This document shows, piece by piece, positions 34,440-45,357 of a stretch of DNA of 64,000 nt. The notes below the pieces were generated by a model. It worked only from the letters and a program-made list of their open reading frames with translations, had not been told where the DNA came from and searched no databases. Source of the stretch: Dryocosmus kuriphilus (taxonomy: Eukaryota > Arthropoda > Insecta > Hymenoptera > Cynipidae). Numbering within the stretch: position 1 is the stretch's first letter; each line of letters starts with the position of its first letter. The position numbers and the translations under genes are program-made. The stretch is from contig CM076193.1 in NCBI GenBank assembly GCA_038277395.1, positions 81,224,627 to 81,288,626 of the forward strand, given 5' to 3'.

Positions 34440-35150
34440 TTACATTCTCATCCCAATGAGAACTTATTAGTTTTATGTGAAAACTAACTTTTGCAGATTT
34501 TATGAAATCTCGACGTTTCGAGACCCCCTGAATCCGAGAAAACACGTTTTACGTTACTGTCTGTCTGTGTGTCTGTATGTCGGTCTGACTGTCCGTCTGC
34601 CTGTACGTCTGCCTGTCTATCTGTCCTTGTTGTCACTATCGTTTTAGTCTTCGGCGTATTCATCGTCGTCTGCATATCGCATAAGTTTCGAAAGAATAAT
34701 CGGATTGGATTGTGCTTTAACTCACTGTTTCAAGGCCTAGAATTAAAGTTTAAGTTCGTTAAACAGCGTTTTTTGACCAACGATTCTAGTTTTATGCATC
34801 AAAAACACTTTTTTTTAAATCAAACATTCAATCTTCCGCCCAAACGGTGCGAGATACGAAAAAGAAACATTAAGAAAGAAAATTGTTTAACTAAAACGGA
34901 TCTAAAAAAGTTATTAAATATAAAAAATCTAATTTTCAGCAAAACTATGTGGGATACGAAAAAAATGTTAAGAAGCGCAGTTGTTTATCTCGAAAAGGTC
35001 TACAAATTCTTTATACACTATTTTTTGCTAAGACGCATAGTTTTTATTGTAATCGTGAAAAACATTATTAAAAAGTTAATAAAAAGTTTAGTAAGAGTTA
35101 TTTAAAAATCTGCCCGCTACGCATATGCGTTCCCTTTAAAGCATATCCAA
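34440..35150 (+). repeat. Dispersed modular repeat, copy A1
   Basis: The head has a stem-loop (TTCTCATCCCAATGAGAA), then TCGACGTTTCGAGACCCCCT, a TGTCTG-rich stretch, and a segment ending near CCAACGATTCTAG. Modules with GCGAGATACGAAAAAG and similar follow, and the copy ends near AAATCTGCCCGCTACGC. A 178-codon frame at 34569-35105 spans it. Other copies do not keep one shared frame, so I treat it as non-coding. Confidence 0.8.
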
Positions 35151-35154
35151 AACG

Positions 35155-36185
35155 TCAATTTTTTAAATGCTCATCTTAATGAGAAGGTATTAGTTTTATG
35201 TAAAAACTTACCTTTGCGGATTTCATGAAATATCGACGTCTCGAGACCCTCTAAATCCGAAAAAACAGGTTTTAAAATGGTGTCTGTCTGTCTGTCGTTG
35301 TCGCCTTTGTATCGGATAACATTCGAAAGATTAATTGGACTGGATTGCACATTAGCAGAATTTTTTAAGGCCAAAAAAGGAAGGTCGAGTTCGTTAACCA
35401 GCCTGTTTTGACCAACGATTCTGGTTTTGTCCACAGAAAATGCTTTTCGAAATATCAGTCATTCAATCTTTCAGCAAAACTGTGCGAGATGCGAAAAAAA
35501 TGTTAAGAAACAAAGTTGTGCATCTAAAAAAGATCTACAAAATTTACTTTTTATCATTTTTTCATAACATGCATAGTTTTTGAGTTATTCGTAAAAATGT
35601 TATTAAGTATTTTTAAAAATCCACTTTACAGCCAAACTATGCGAGATACAAAAAAAATATTAAGAAAAAAGGTTGTTTATCTCAAAAATTTTTACAAATT
35701 TACTTTACAACATTTTTTGGTAAGGCGCATATCTTCTTTTTAATGGTCAACAGTATTAACACAATTTCACTCACCAAACTATGCGAGACACGAAAAAAAT
35801 GTTAAGGAGTGGAGTTGTTTATTTCAAAAACATCTAAAAATTTTCTTTATACTTTTTTATGAAGTTTATAGTTTTTATTTTAATCATGAAAAATATTATT
35901 AAAAATCAAGAACTCAATTCTCCGGTGAAGCTATGCAAGATGTGACAAAAAAAAAAACGTTCAGAAGGAAAATTATTCATCTCAAAAAGGTTTGCATATT
36001 TGCTACAGACTGTTTTTTTAATAGGACGCATAGTTTTTGTTTTAATTGTGAAAAATGTTCCTAAAAATAAAAAAAAAATTACACTTTTTGGACAAGCTTT
36101 AATCGAGTGCGAAGAGCAACGCACGTGATGAGAATGTATTTGTTAAAGACGAAGGAGCTTTAACCAAGAGCATTTCATTGTACAA
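35155..36185 (+). repeat. Dispersed modular repeat, copy A2, with tail hairpin
   Basis: A second head (CTCATCTTAATGAG) follows copy A1 directly. Four or five modules of about 140-150 bp share TGCGAGATRCGAAAAAA, then AAGTTGTTYATCTC and AAAGATCTACAAA. The copy ends with a hairpin GTTAAAG-ACGAAGGAG-CTTTAAC near 36142-36164. Confidence 0.82.
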
Positions 36186-36959
36186 CCTCTGAGGTCCAAC
36201 ACACTGGTTTTTAATGTTTCGGTATAAAAAAGAGTACCTAATTTGAAAATAAGTTATCACGGGGCTATAAGTAGCTTTAAAGCGAAACGAGGATTGAAAG
36301 CCCTATAAACAATATATTTTTCAATAACTTCTATAATTAACCTTTCATAATTTAAGACAATCATCATAAAAAATTTTAACTCATTTTTAGAACTGCCATT
36401 GAAAAATCTCTAAAAATGAGTTACTTATTAAGTTATCTCTTTCGATTTTAAATTAAGCTCATTTTAATACACAATCGAACATTTTTAAGAAATCTCATTT
36501 GTCATCGTGTCTTTAAAATGAAACTTTTCCTATATAAAAGCTTTTTTTGATGAATTTTTTAAGGGAACGAAGGGAGATAATATATTTTGCACCTAATAAA
36601 ATTTCGGTACGAATAGACGGAATTTTTCTGTGCAAATAGCACCGATGGAAATAGGTGGCCATTCATATCATTTATATCTTACATGTAAGCATTTAAATAA
36701 GTTTTCAATTTAATTTATAAGTATAAATTTGAAATTTTTTTTAAGTAACCCTGGAATTTTTTAATTCAAATCAAGTTTAGAAATTTAATTTAATTTCAAA
36801 TATCTAAATTTAATTGTTAATTTAATTCTTATTAAAATTGTTATAAGTAGTAAAAAATGGAAAGAAAACATATATTTTAAACATGAGCAGATGTTGTATT
36901 AACGTTTCCGAATGCATTTTTCTATAAAATTGGTAGATTAACCAAAGTCTAACTTTTGA
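36186..36959. other. AT-rich spacer
   Basis: No gene was recognised. A short partial duplication around GAAAAATCTCTAAAAATGAGTT near 36400 is the only structure seen. Confidence 0.55.
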
Positions 36960-37855
36960 ATTTCTTATCGCAGTGATCCGTGCAGAAATTTGAAAAAACC
37001 GACATCAAAAATTTTCATCCCTACAAAGCTTCCTCTCTCAATATAGATCAGGCGGCCGTGACAGAAAAAAAGGACCAGTTTTTTACAGTATGCCCATCAT
37101 ATCAGACACACTGGCACCCCTAAGGACTATGAGTGTAGAATAAAAATTACGTGCACTGTGGTACGTCGTACTGAAAACCTAATTTCATTTTGTAAAGAAA
37201 AATAGTATCTGTGGTTAATTTTTTACAGGCTGCTAAGTATTTGCAACGTAAAATACAAATCCAAAGTTCACCATAAGCTTACTGGCATACTATTCTAGGG
37301 AGTACGAGGGTAATACATACACGTGCATAATTGTTTAAAAATCGTTCAACTAAAATCAATTTTTTATAGTATCCCAAACAGAAATTAGATTAATTTTACC
37401 CAAAAGTTAACAAAATTTTCCAAGGCATACTATTTCCACGTATTTAAAAGTGTCTTACGTACCATTTAATTTGTACATTTTTATATGAACTCTGACCAAT
37501 TTTTTACACGGTAAAACTTGTTTAGATATCAAATTAAAAATACAAAATATATACGAAAAGAACTGGAATACTAATATAACGTATATCTACATAACATTGT
37601 AAAGTAACTTTTGATTTGGAAAAAAAGAATTTTGGGCTATGTTTTACAGTATTCCATTGTTATTTTTCAGACATCTAGCTATATTTTAAATGGAAAATCT
37701 GGAAGCAGACGCTTTAAACAAGTACAAGTGAAAATATGAAATTATAAAATTATGTTTTGCAAAAAAAATTATTGTAACTTACTTGTAATTACTGTAAAAA
37801 TGTTTACAGTATGCCATCCAATTTCTTAGATGTAGAATATTTATATTGATAAAAT
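36960..37855. repeat. Decayed tandem array with ~140-bp period
   Basis: TTTTTTACAGTATGCC or a close variant recurs at about 37079, 37217, 37359, 37498, 37641 and 37800, that is, every 138-159 bp. A second landmark, GGCATACTATT or GGAATACTAAT, sits about 70 bp into the units starting at 37217, 37359 and 37498. Overall identity between units is low. Confidence 0.7.
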
Positions 37856-37861
37856 ATTTCA

Positions 37862-38055
37862 AAGGCACCCAGATAGCAACATCAGACGGATATGCGACGC
37901 ATATGCACGCGCTCGGATTTTGTCGCACGGCGTGTACTCACGCGATGATACAGATGCGCGCGCATATGCGTGACAGGTGTGTCGCACGTCGTGATGGTCG
38001 CAAGTCATCGTGCGTATGTAATGCGAGTACACGTTGCGGGTTCTTGCGGACGCTA
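37862..38055. repeat. GC-rich palindromic repeat, copy 1
   Basis: It starts CACCCAGATAGCAACATC and is crowded with short self-complementary CGCATATGCG-type words (GACGCATATGCACGCG, GCGCGCATATGCGTGAC). It is far richer in G+C than the flanks. A relative lies at 62815-63035 in the opposite orientation, ending TTGCTATCTGGG. The 74-codon frame across it is not credible. Confidence 0.65.
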
Positions 38056-38626
38056 TGTACGTTTTTTTAAAAATATGTATAAAAATAATTAAATAAAAAC
38101 ATTTCTACACTCTGAAATTATTTATTTTGGAACTCATAAGTGAAAATTTATAATTGTTTAAAAACTCCAATCGCTTTATATTGATAATGGGATGCATAAT
38201 TGAAGGCTGGAAATTCAAAAGTGTATAAGAGCCAATTTTTCGAAATCTGTTTTAATTTTTTTGTTTCATCTAAAATCTGAGGCCGTCATTTTGCCGTCAA
38301 AAGCACTGCGAAATTAAAAACAGTTTTTACGTGAGAATTTTGGAAAATGGCTGTTATACATATCTGAATTTCCAACCTTCAATTATCTGCGGCGATAAGA
38401 AGGATACTTAAATTTAATATTTTTTAAAGGAAATCATGAAATATTTCAAGTTAAGCTACACGCGTACAGTATCGAAAGCATACTAACAATCTTATATTCG
38501 TTGTTCGACGTCTAATACGACTTTTTAAATTCTAAAATCATAACAATTATGTCTTTGAGCAGCTTTCAAATGCACTTTTAAAAGTCCGAAACTTAGTAAT
38601 TAGTGGGTTGTGAGAGTTTTTGATAT

Positions 38627-39429
38627 AAATATGTCAAAGTCGAATTTTTCGACTCCGACCCAAGCTGAGTTCGTATCCAATAAATTCGATGTAGCGCGTG
38701 TTCGGTAATGAATTTTTCGACTCCGAACCAAGCTGAGATTGAAACGAAAAAATTCGATTCGTTCCAGCGGCCTTTGAGTCGAATTTTGTGAAACCGATCT
38801 TGAATACATCAAATGAGACAAATTTTTGTTCAAGAACTCGACATCTATTAGAATATTAGTTTAAGTTGAAATCTGCCGAATGAATTAACGAATTATAGGC
38901 CAGGTGCCAGTATTTGAGTAAGAACTTCCCAAAATTCCCACTGCAGATTTTATGACTCTAAGAATCGAAAAACAAGATTCGGACCTCCTTAAAAACATAC
39001 TAAAATGATTGATAAAATTAAGAAAAATAGCCACAATGTTAAATATAACAACATTTGAAAAAGAATCTAAAAACAAGTTTTCTGTTTGGAAATAGTAATT
39101 GAGTGTATAATTAAAGTGTGCGCCTTATCTATACATATTTAATTCATTCATTAATCAGAATTCAACTTTCAATTTATACTAATACTCTAAATAGATAATA
39201 CATATGTTGAGACCGTGAAGAAAACTTTATCTCATACATATAAAGTACCTATGATCGGTGTCACAAAATTCGACTCTCAAAGACCGCTGGATCGGATTTT
39301 TTCGATTCGATCTCAGCTTGGACAGGTTTCGAAAAAATCGACTTGGAATACGCGCTGGATCGGATCTAATTTATTCGATTCGAACTCAGCGCTGATCGGA
39401 GTCGAATAATTCGACATTCGAACATATTT
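38627..39429. mobile_element. Element with ~180-bp inverted repeats, flanked by 33-bp direct repeats
   Basis: 38627-38805 and 39245-39429 are inverted copies sharing TTCGACTCCGA, CAAGCTGAGATYGAA, CCAGCGGYCTTTGAG and GTCGAATTTTGTGA. Within each arm TTTCGACTCCGAMCCAAGC-like words recur. Outside, the phrase ACAATCTTATATTCGTTGTT occurs in direct orientation at 38486 and 39451. The internal 440 bp codes for nothing recognised. A TIR element is likely; the class is unknown. Confidence 0.7.
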
Positions 39430-39599
39430 TGTAATTATCTGCGCTGATAAACAATCTTATATTCGTTGTTGGACATGTAATACAGTAACAATCATTTTAG
39501 ATTGAAATACTTTTCAGAAAAATTGTGCAGGAGTTGCATTTTTTGCAGGAAACTTGAATAAATTATTTTTATTTAACTTATTTAAACTAAAAGTAATAC

Positions 39600-39822
39600 T
39601 GTTATATATATTTAGTTAAATAAAACACTGTCCAGTATAAAGAATTATAGACTTTGTTCGTAGGTCTCCGATAACTCCGAATGCCCCCATAGCTCTTCCC
39701 TTAGGGAGTACAGTCATCCAACTGATCTTTTAAGACAGATCTCGATATAGGATCCATATCCTCTTTCGTAGCAAATGGATATCGATATAGGATCGATTTC
39801 TCGTCCCGCAATATATATAACA
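39600..39822 (-). repeat. 3' LTR of gypsy element 2
   Basis: It runs from TGTTATATATATTTAG to ATATATATAACA on the plus strand, 223 bp, with complementary AT-rich ends. It matches 42699-42962. Confidence 0.93.
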
Positions 39823-39869
39823 TCTTCTCCTTAAGGGGAATCGGAACAAATTATGAAACCCACACAAAT

Positions 39870-40842
39870 TTAATGTACATAATCTTTGAGATGCGCCGGT
39901 TTGTTAATCACTCTCTTGCTACGCCTGACAACTTGTGGAGCATCAGCTTGTGCTTGTGAAGGTTTGGTCTCAAGACCCTCAGACTGCCATGACTCATTGC
40001 CCAGTTTTTCTTCAAGCTGATTCTCCACATGGTTGTCGCTTTTCCCTTCATATTCTATCGGCCCCTCCTGTAATTGACTTGTCCTTTCGCGCCTGGTAAT
40101 ATCTATCCAATATTTCCTCATACTCCTCCTCTCTCGGAAATCTGTGCTCTGTGTATTTTCTTAGAAATTTTCGGTTTCTTACAAAGTTTTTGTCGTTTTT
40201 TATAATCCGTACAATCTAGGTTCGTGGTTTATTTTCATCTATAGAAACAGCTCGACCTGGTTCCCAATTGTTTTTAGAGATGCATACCATGACCAAATCG
40301 TTCGGTTCCAAAGGTTTCCAATTTTTTGTTCTTTGATCATGGTATATCTTCTGCTTTTCTTGCTTTTCAATAGTTGCCCTCTCGAATTTTTTATGTTCAA
40401 AATTTGGATTCAACAACTCTTTTTTGACAGGTACATAGCCTCGCAATCTTCTACCGAAAAGCAGTTGAGCCGGTGACGGTAAATTTCGACCGATTGGAGT
40501 GTTTCGATATTCCAGTAACATCATGTCAGGGTCCTTATTGTCAGAAATTGCTTTTTTCAATAGCTTCTTAATTGTTTGGACGTGTCTTTCCACAAATCCA
40601 TTGGTTTTAGATTTCTTGGTGAGCTCGTTTTATGCGTTATTTCCCATTCCCTTAAGAATTTTTGAAAATTCATTTACATATTGGGTATCATTTCCCGTGA
40701 ACAAAACTTCAGGTATGCCGTGACGTGCAAACTCTGACGTGACTTTACTGATTATTTGTGTGTATGTTGTGTTTCGATCCATATAAAAAACTTCTGGGTA
40801 GCGTGAATACATATCAACGATTAGCAAATAGTTTTTTTCCAT
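39870..40842 (-). pseudogene. Integrase and C-terminal region of gypsy element 2
   Basis: The frame at 40842-40630 reads LLIVDMYSRYPEVFYMD (first Asp), HGIPEVLFTGND (the TDNG block is altered). After a stop, 40593-40216 reads MERHVQTIKKLLKKAI (catalytic Glu), LLEYRNTPIGRNLPSPAQLL, FGRRLRGYVP. 40121-39870 ends RRSKRVINKPAHLKDYVH. The order is the core and tail of a Ty3/gypsy integrase, in three frames. Inactive. Confidence 0.88.
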
Positions 40843-40869
40843 ACAATTGGTATAAATCGGTAGCTACAA

Positions 40870-41578
40870 ATTGCCAGGAGCGAACTGGAAAACGTTGTTA
40901 ATTCTGATGATTTTTTTTGAAAGTTCAATCTGCCAGAACCCTCTGTTCGCATCGAGAGTCATAAAGAAACACGAAACATTGACTTTTCTTGTAATTTCTT
41001 AATTAATTAATGTCTTAATTAATTAATTTCTGAATTAATGTCGGTATTTAAAATGTTTCCCTTAATATTACTTTGTTCAGATTCTGCGAATACAAATAAT
41101 CTCATTCTCACACATTCTTTCTAGCTCTTTTTTTAAAGTTTCCATCAAACTGAACGCTACTCTTCTGGAAGGGCTAGCCACTGTTTCATAATTTTCTTTT
41201 AATTTAAAATCACATTTGGTGTTTGCAATTTTACCAATTCCTTGAAACAAATCTTTATTTCTCGATATCAAATCCTCATATTTAATTTCTGATATTGACT
41301 CAATCTTCTGTATCAAGTTCAATCTTTGTATCCCCTGAATTCCTAAGATTGGAGCTGCTTTTCTATTTGTTCTGATAACCAGAAAATTTAACCTTATTTG
41401 ACCATTCCCCTCTTTCAAAATTGTCAAATCACGAGCTCCAATCACCTGCAGCGGTCCTCCCCCATATTTTTTTTATTTTACATTCAATTTTTGTCAATTG
41501 TTTCGGAAAATTCAAATTTTCATAAATATATTCTGGTAATACATTGACGTGAGACCCTGTGTCCAATTTGAACTTTAC
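40870..41578 (-). pseudogene. Protease, pre-RT region and RT sliver of gypsy element 2
   Basis: Near 41560 the strand reads KLDTGSHVNVLPEYIY, an aspartic protease active site. 41445-41077 reads GARDLTILKEG, then FQGIGKIANTKCDFKLKENY and FSLMETLKKELERM, the entry to RT. Near 40960-40870 a fragment like LDANRGFWQIELSKK is the only RT core left; integrase follows at once. The deletion removes the catalytic YxDD and RNase H. Confidence 0.85.
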
Positions 41579-42630
41579 TTATTTATCGTAATCCAAAATT
41601 TTCAAATTTTCATACCAATCTTGTTCATACTGTACATTACTGACTTGAATCGAACCCAAAATATAACCCTCGTAATCCCTATCACACTCATTCTCAACAG
41701 AATAAACTTGTCGGATTTTGCAAACTTTAGCAAAGTGATTGGATTTTCTACATTTATGACGTTGTTGGCCTATTGCCGGACACTTATCAAACCTGTGCAT
41801 GTATCCGCAGTGGTTGCATCTTGTATTCTGTCTCGCATCTTCTCCTGTCTTCTGCCAGGTGCCCTGAGCACCACCTCGTTGAGCTGCTCCATAACTACTG
41901 CCGCTGGAGTATCCCATGAATCTGGAGCCTGAAGCTGTGTTAACGCCCTCTGTGTTCCTTGAATGTCCCTTCGCGTTCACTACACTCTTTCCTTGTTTCA
42001 TATACTCAATTTCCAATTGCTTTGTCTCACTCGTCATTAATTTAATATATTGCTTATCCGTTCGTTCCGCCGCTCTGTAAATGTCGATTGCTTTGGCTAA
42101 TGTCAGATCATTTTCCCGTAGTAGCCGACCTTTCACTTGTTCACGTATTCCACTTACTATTCGGTCACGTACATGCGGTCCCGTTGATTTTAGAACCCCC
42201 AATTTGCCGAAATCTTTCGTAAATCTGCTAAAAAGACGTCAAATGTTTCTCCGAGTCCTTGGCTTCGTGTATTAAACTTATGGCTTTCAACACTCTGGTT
42301 GCTTTTCGAAAGGAAATATGCTTCAAGTTTTTGGATTATTTGGGTGGGGTTACCTCTTTCGGCTTTTGTTAAATCTAAGATTTCCAAAATTTCCAGCGAC
42401 TCTTCTCCAATGACATGTAACAAAATGGCGGCTTGGGTCTCAGGACACTTCTGGGTCAATTCTATAGCCCGTGTGTATAACTCATAACTTCTTTTGAACT
42501 TTTTCCAGTTTTCTCCTAAATCCCTATCCATTGACATTGGCTTTGGCAGTTGGAGATTTGAAACCGTCATAATGGTCGCGGCAGGCTCGGTTGCATTCTG
42601 TTCCTCTGCCATTCTCTTTTTTACTAGCAC
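41579..42630 (-). pseudogene. Gag of gypsy element 2, split in two frames
   Basis: Frame 1 (from 42630) has LQLPKPMSMDRDLGENWKKF, LHVIGEESLEILEIL and SHKFNTRSQGLGETFDVFLA. Frame 2 (42202-41579) has IVSGIREQVKGRLLREN and two zinc-knuckle segments: CNHCGYMHRFDKC and RHKCRKSNHFAKVC. In the second, the first Cys is replaced by Arg. The two frames overlap at 42190-42202, so one shift breaks the gene. Confidence 0.88.
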
Positions 42631-42698
42631 TCGCGTTTTTACTTCGCGTTTCCACTGTTTCCGTATACTTCAAATTTATATTTAGGCCGAATGCGCCA

Positions 42699-42907
42699 TG
42701 TTATATATGTTTAGTTAAATAAAACACTGTCCAGTATAAAAAACTATAGACTTTATTCATAGGTCTTCGATAACTCCGAATGCCCGCCCAGCTCTTCCCT
42801 TAGGGAGTGCAATCATCTAACTGGTCCTTGAAGACAAATCTCGATATAGGATCGATATCCTCTCTCGCAGCAAATGGATAACGATGTAGGATCGATATCT
42901 CGTCTCG

Positions 42908-42962
<55 letters not shown>
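42699..42962 (-). repeat. 5' LTR of gypsy element 2, with expanded (TA)n
   Basis: It starts TGTTATATATGTTTAG and matches 39600-39822. It is longer only because the terminal TATATA has expanded to a microsatellite at about 42909-42962. Confidence 0.92.
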
Positions 42963-42966
<4 letters not shown>

Positions 42967-43063
42967 CAAATACAAAATAAAAAATCAGTCACCAGTACAT
43001 TCTTTCGGCAAAAATAAAGAAAAGTGATTATTCTTAATTAAATTAAAGATTAATATTTCGGTT

Positions 43064-44176
43064 TTAGAATCCAACTTTTCCGAACTTTGTGTCTATTTTT
43101 GGATTAGTAGTAATGGTTCAAAAGTGGTTCGCCTACACCGTACTTAAACTCCAAGACTGGAAAATGTGTCCCTTTTAGGATAAAGGTGCTAGGATTTTGT
43201 ACCACAGTTGGACTTAGTTTTCTGTGAACGAATTTGCTGCAAGCTTCCAAAGTCACCAATTGATCCGGATGTTCCTATATTGACAGAAGCTTCGCCACGG
43301 AGCTTAATCCTTCCTTGAATTCTTTACTGTAGACTGAAAAACAGAGAAAATTCCCATTAGAAAAAGAACATTTTTTTTTATTCAAATGAAAAGAAATTTT
43401 GACTAATACTCACAATTCAAAATGTCCAATGGCTTCGTGGATTTAATCGTTAGAGCTGCAATCTCGTTCTTTTTGATTGAGTTTCTACTCAGAACGTTTC
43501 GTTACACTTTTTATGGAGAAGTAAAATTTAGTTAGTAGAAAAAAAAAATTTGTTTAAATTGGATTTTTGAGAACTTACGTTTATCTTCGTATTCGAATGG
43601 AATTGCTTGGCCCAAAAGCCATTCCACTATATTTGATATTAATGTGGTTATTGAACAACGAACATCTTTACAATATTGATTAAATAGGCATTTTTCCAGA
43701 TTCGATTTCACGCAAGGATTTTCGCTTTTCTATTTTGTGGTGCCAAATTTTTGTATCCTCGAGCCACACAACTGAGTTTGGAACTTGATTCGGATCTGGA
43801 ATTTTTTTTTAAATAGTTTTTTTTAATTTTCACAAAACAGACAAAGTAAGAACAGATTTTCGATTTAATAAATTACAAAAATTAAATTTCTAATTGCTGG
43901 GATCTTTTCAAGATTTAAAATTTGAATTTTGAACGCTTTTGATATATTGCTACACTTTCAAATTTAACTTTCGGAATAAAAAAGTTTTAAAGCCCTTTAA
44001 ATTTGCAAGCTTTTAGGTAAATTAAATTTAGGGAAATTTTAGGTAATTTTTGTAACCAAATATTTCAATCCAAATACATTATCATATACCTTCCTCAATG
44101 GATCTCAACATTTGAAACGACGGACAAATCACTGTCGTCTTCGTCATCTCCGGCATCATCGACATCTTCGGCATCT
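43064..44176 (-). pseudogene. RTRAF: RTRAF-like (C14orf166/hCLE) gene relic with introns
   Basis: Minus-strand exons with intact-looking splice signals lie at 44176-44090 (acceptor TTACAG, donor GTATATG), 43795-43579 (TTCCAG; GTAAGT), about 43493-43414 (donor GTGAGT) and 43333-43064 (TTTTTCAG). The second reads VVWLEDTKIWHHKIEKRKSL, then a stop, and continues shifted with VEWLLGQAIPFEYEDK. The last reads EFKEGLSSVAKLLSI, a stop, HPDQLVTLEACSKFVHRKL and ends NPKIDTKFGKVGF. These are the conserved blocks of RTRAF, a small RNA-binding factor of the tRNA-ligase complex. About 45 residues before the end are missing. The first exon does not resemble the usual N-terminus. Retained introns argue against a processed copy. 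Confidence 0.82.
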
Positions 44177-45357
44177 CTGTAATAAAAATTTTCGGGTCAT
44201 GTTTTAAATTATTAAATTTTCAAAATTTTTGAAAATGGAAATTTTTGGGCATCTTTAAAGTCCCGTAAAATTTTGGATTTTGATTTGATTGAAAAATCGT
44301 ATAGGACTTTTCGAACAAACTCTTTGGGGGAGGGACAAAACTCTCATCAGAACTTCTGGACTTTTGAAGAAAAATTTCCCACATGATATTACAATTTTCA
44401 AAATGCTATAATTTTTTGAATTTTTCGAAATTTCTTTTTTATAGAACTCTAAAACTGTTTAAGGTAGAAAAAAATGGCGCAAAGAAAAATTAGTTTTTGA
44501 AAAAGTGGGGGGACATATATTTTTTCAAAATTTTTTTTTTGGGTTAAATTCGCCGGAAGTATTTTCGAAAAGCATCAGGAACTCTAGAACTATATGCTAA
44601 GTCTACTCAGAACTCCGAAAAAAAATTTGCTTTTATTCATTGACGAAAATGCAATTATATAGTATACAAATATACTTTCTGCATATTCGGACTTCTGAAT
44701 AAATAAATATAGATAAGTTTTAGGTACATCTGAAAAAAGTAACTTTCAACTAATGAAAGATTTAAAAAAAGGTAAAAAATACAAGTTGATACTTATTCAT
44801 AAAATTGATTCATAAAAATACTATGTATATGTGTAAAATAACAATTATTATTTTATATACTTAATAATTGCGGTAAAAAAAGTGTTTATTTTTATATCTA
44901 TTTTTCCGAACGCTAGGCTGATGTAACCCCTAAATATATGTTTATCTTACATGTATAATAATCCAGAGTGGCCAAAAGATTCAATTTTTTCATTTCCCTG
45001 ACAATTTCCTGACGAAAAAGTATTAAAAATGCGAACAAATTTTCAGCAATAATATTATTGAAATTTTTCGAAAATTTCATATAATATCACTTTAAATCTT
45101 TCGAAATTTAAAATCACTTCACAACACTTAAAATTCGTAAGAATCTCTTTAAATTTTTTTAAATTCCTTAAAATTCCACAAAATCTGTTAAAAATGAGAA
45201 AAATTTCATGAAATCTTTAAAATTCCATGAGGAACATTAAAATCCCTTAACATCACTTTAAGAAAACCAATACCTTCTCATTTGAGATAAGAATGTAAAA
45301 ATCAAAATTTCTTAAATTGTGGTCACCCTGTAATCGCAATTTACTCGCAATAATAAT
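44177..45357. other. AT-rich stretch without recognised gene
   Basis: I looked here for an upstream RTRAF exon and found none. There is no convincing frame or repeat pair. Confidence 0.55.

Larger units (their letters stand above)
39600..42962 (-). mobile_element. Ty3/gypsy retrotransposon 2, RT deleted
   Basis: Matching LTRs (39600-39822 and 42699-42962) are flanked by AATAC (39595-39599 and 42963-42967). On the minus strand it has a primer site TGGCGCATTCGG at the LTR edge, gag with zinc knuckles, a DTG protease, a sliver of RT, then integrase. Most of RT and all RNase H are missing, and several frames are broken. A purine-rich AAGGAGAAGA lies just before the 3' LTR. Confidence 0.92.

Noticed and set aside
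34569..35105. 178-codon frame with hydrophobic start
   Set aside because: It spans a copy of the dispersed repeat; other copies do not keep this frame, and the start is translated TCTG microsatellite.
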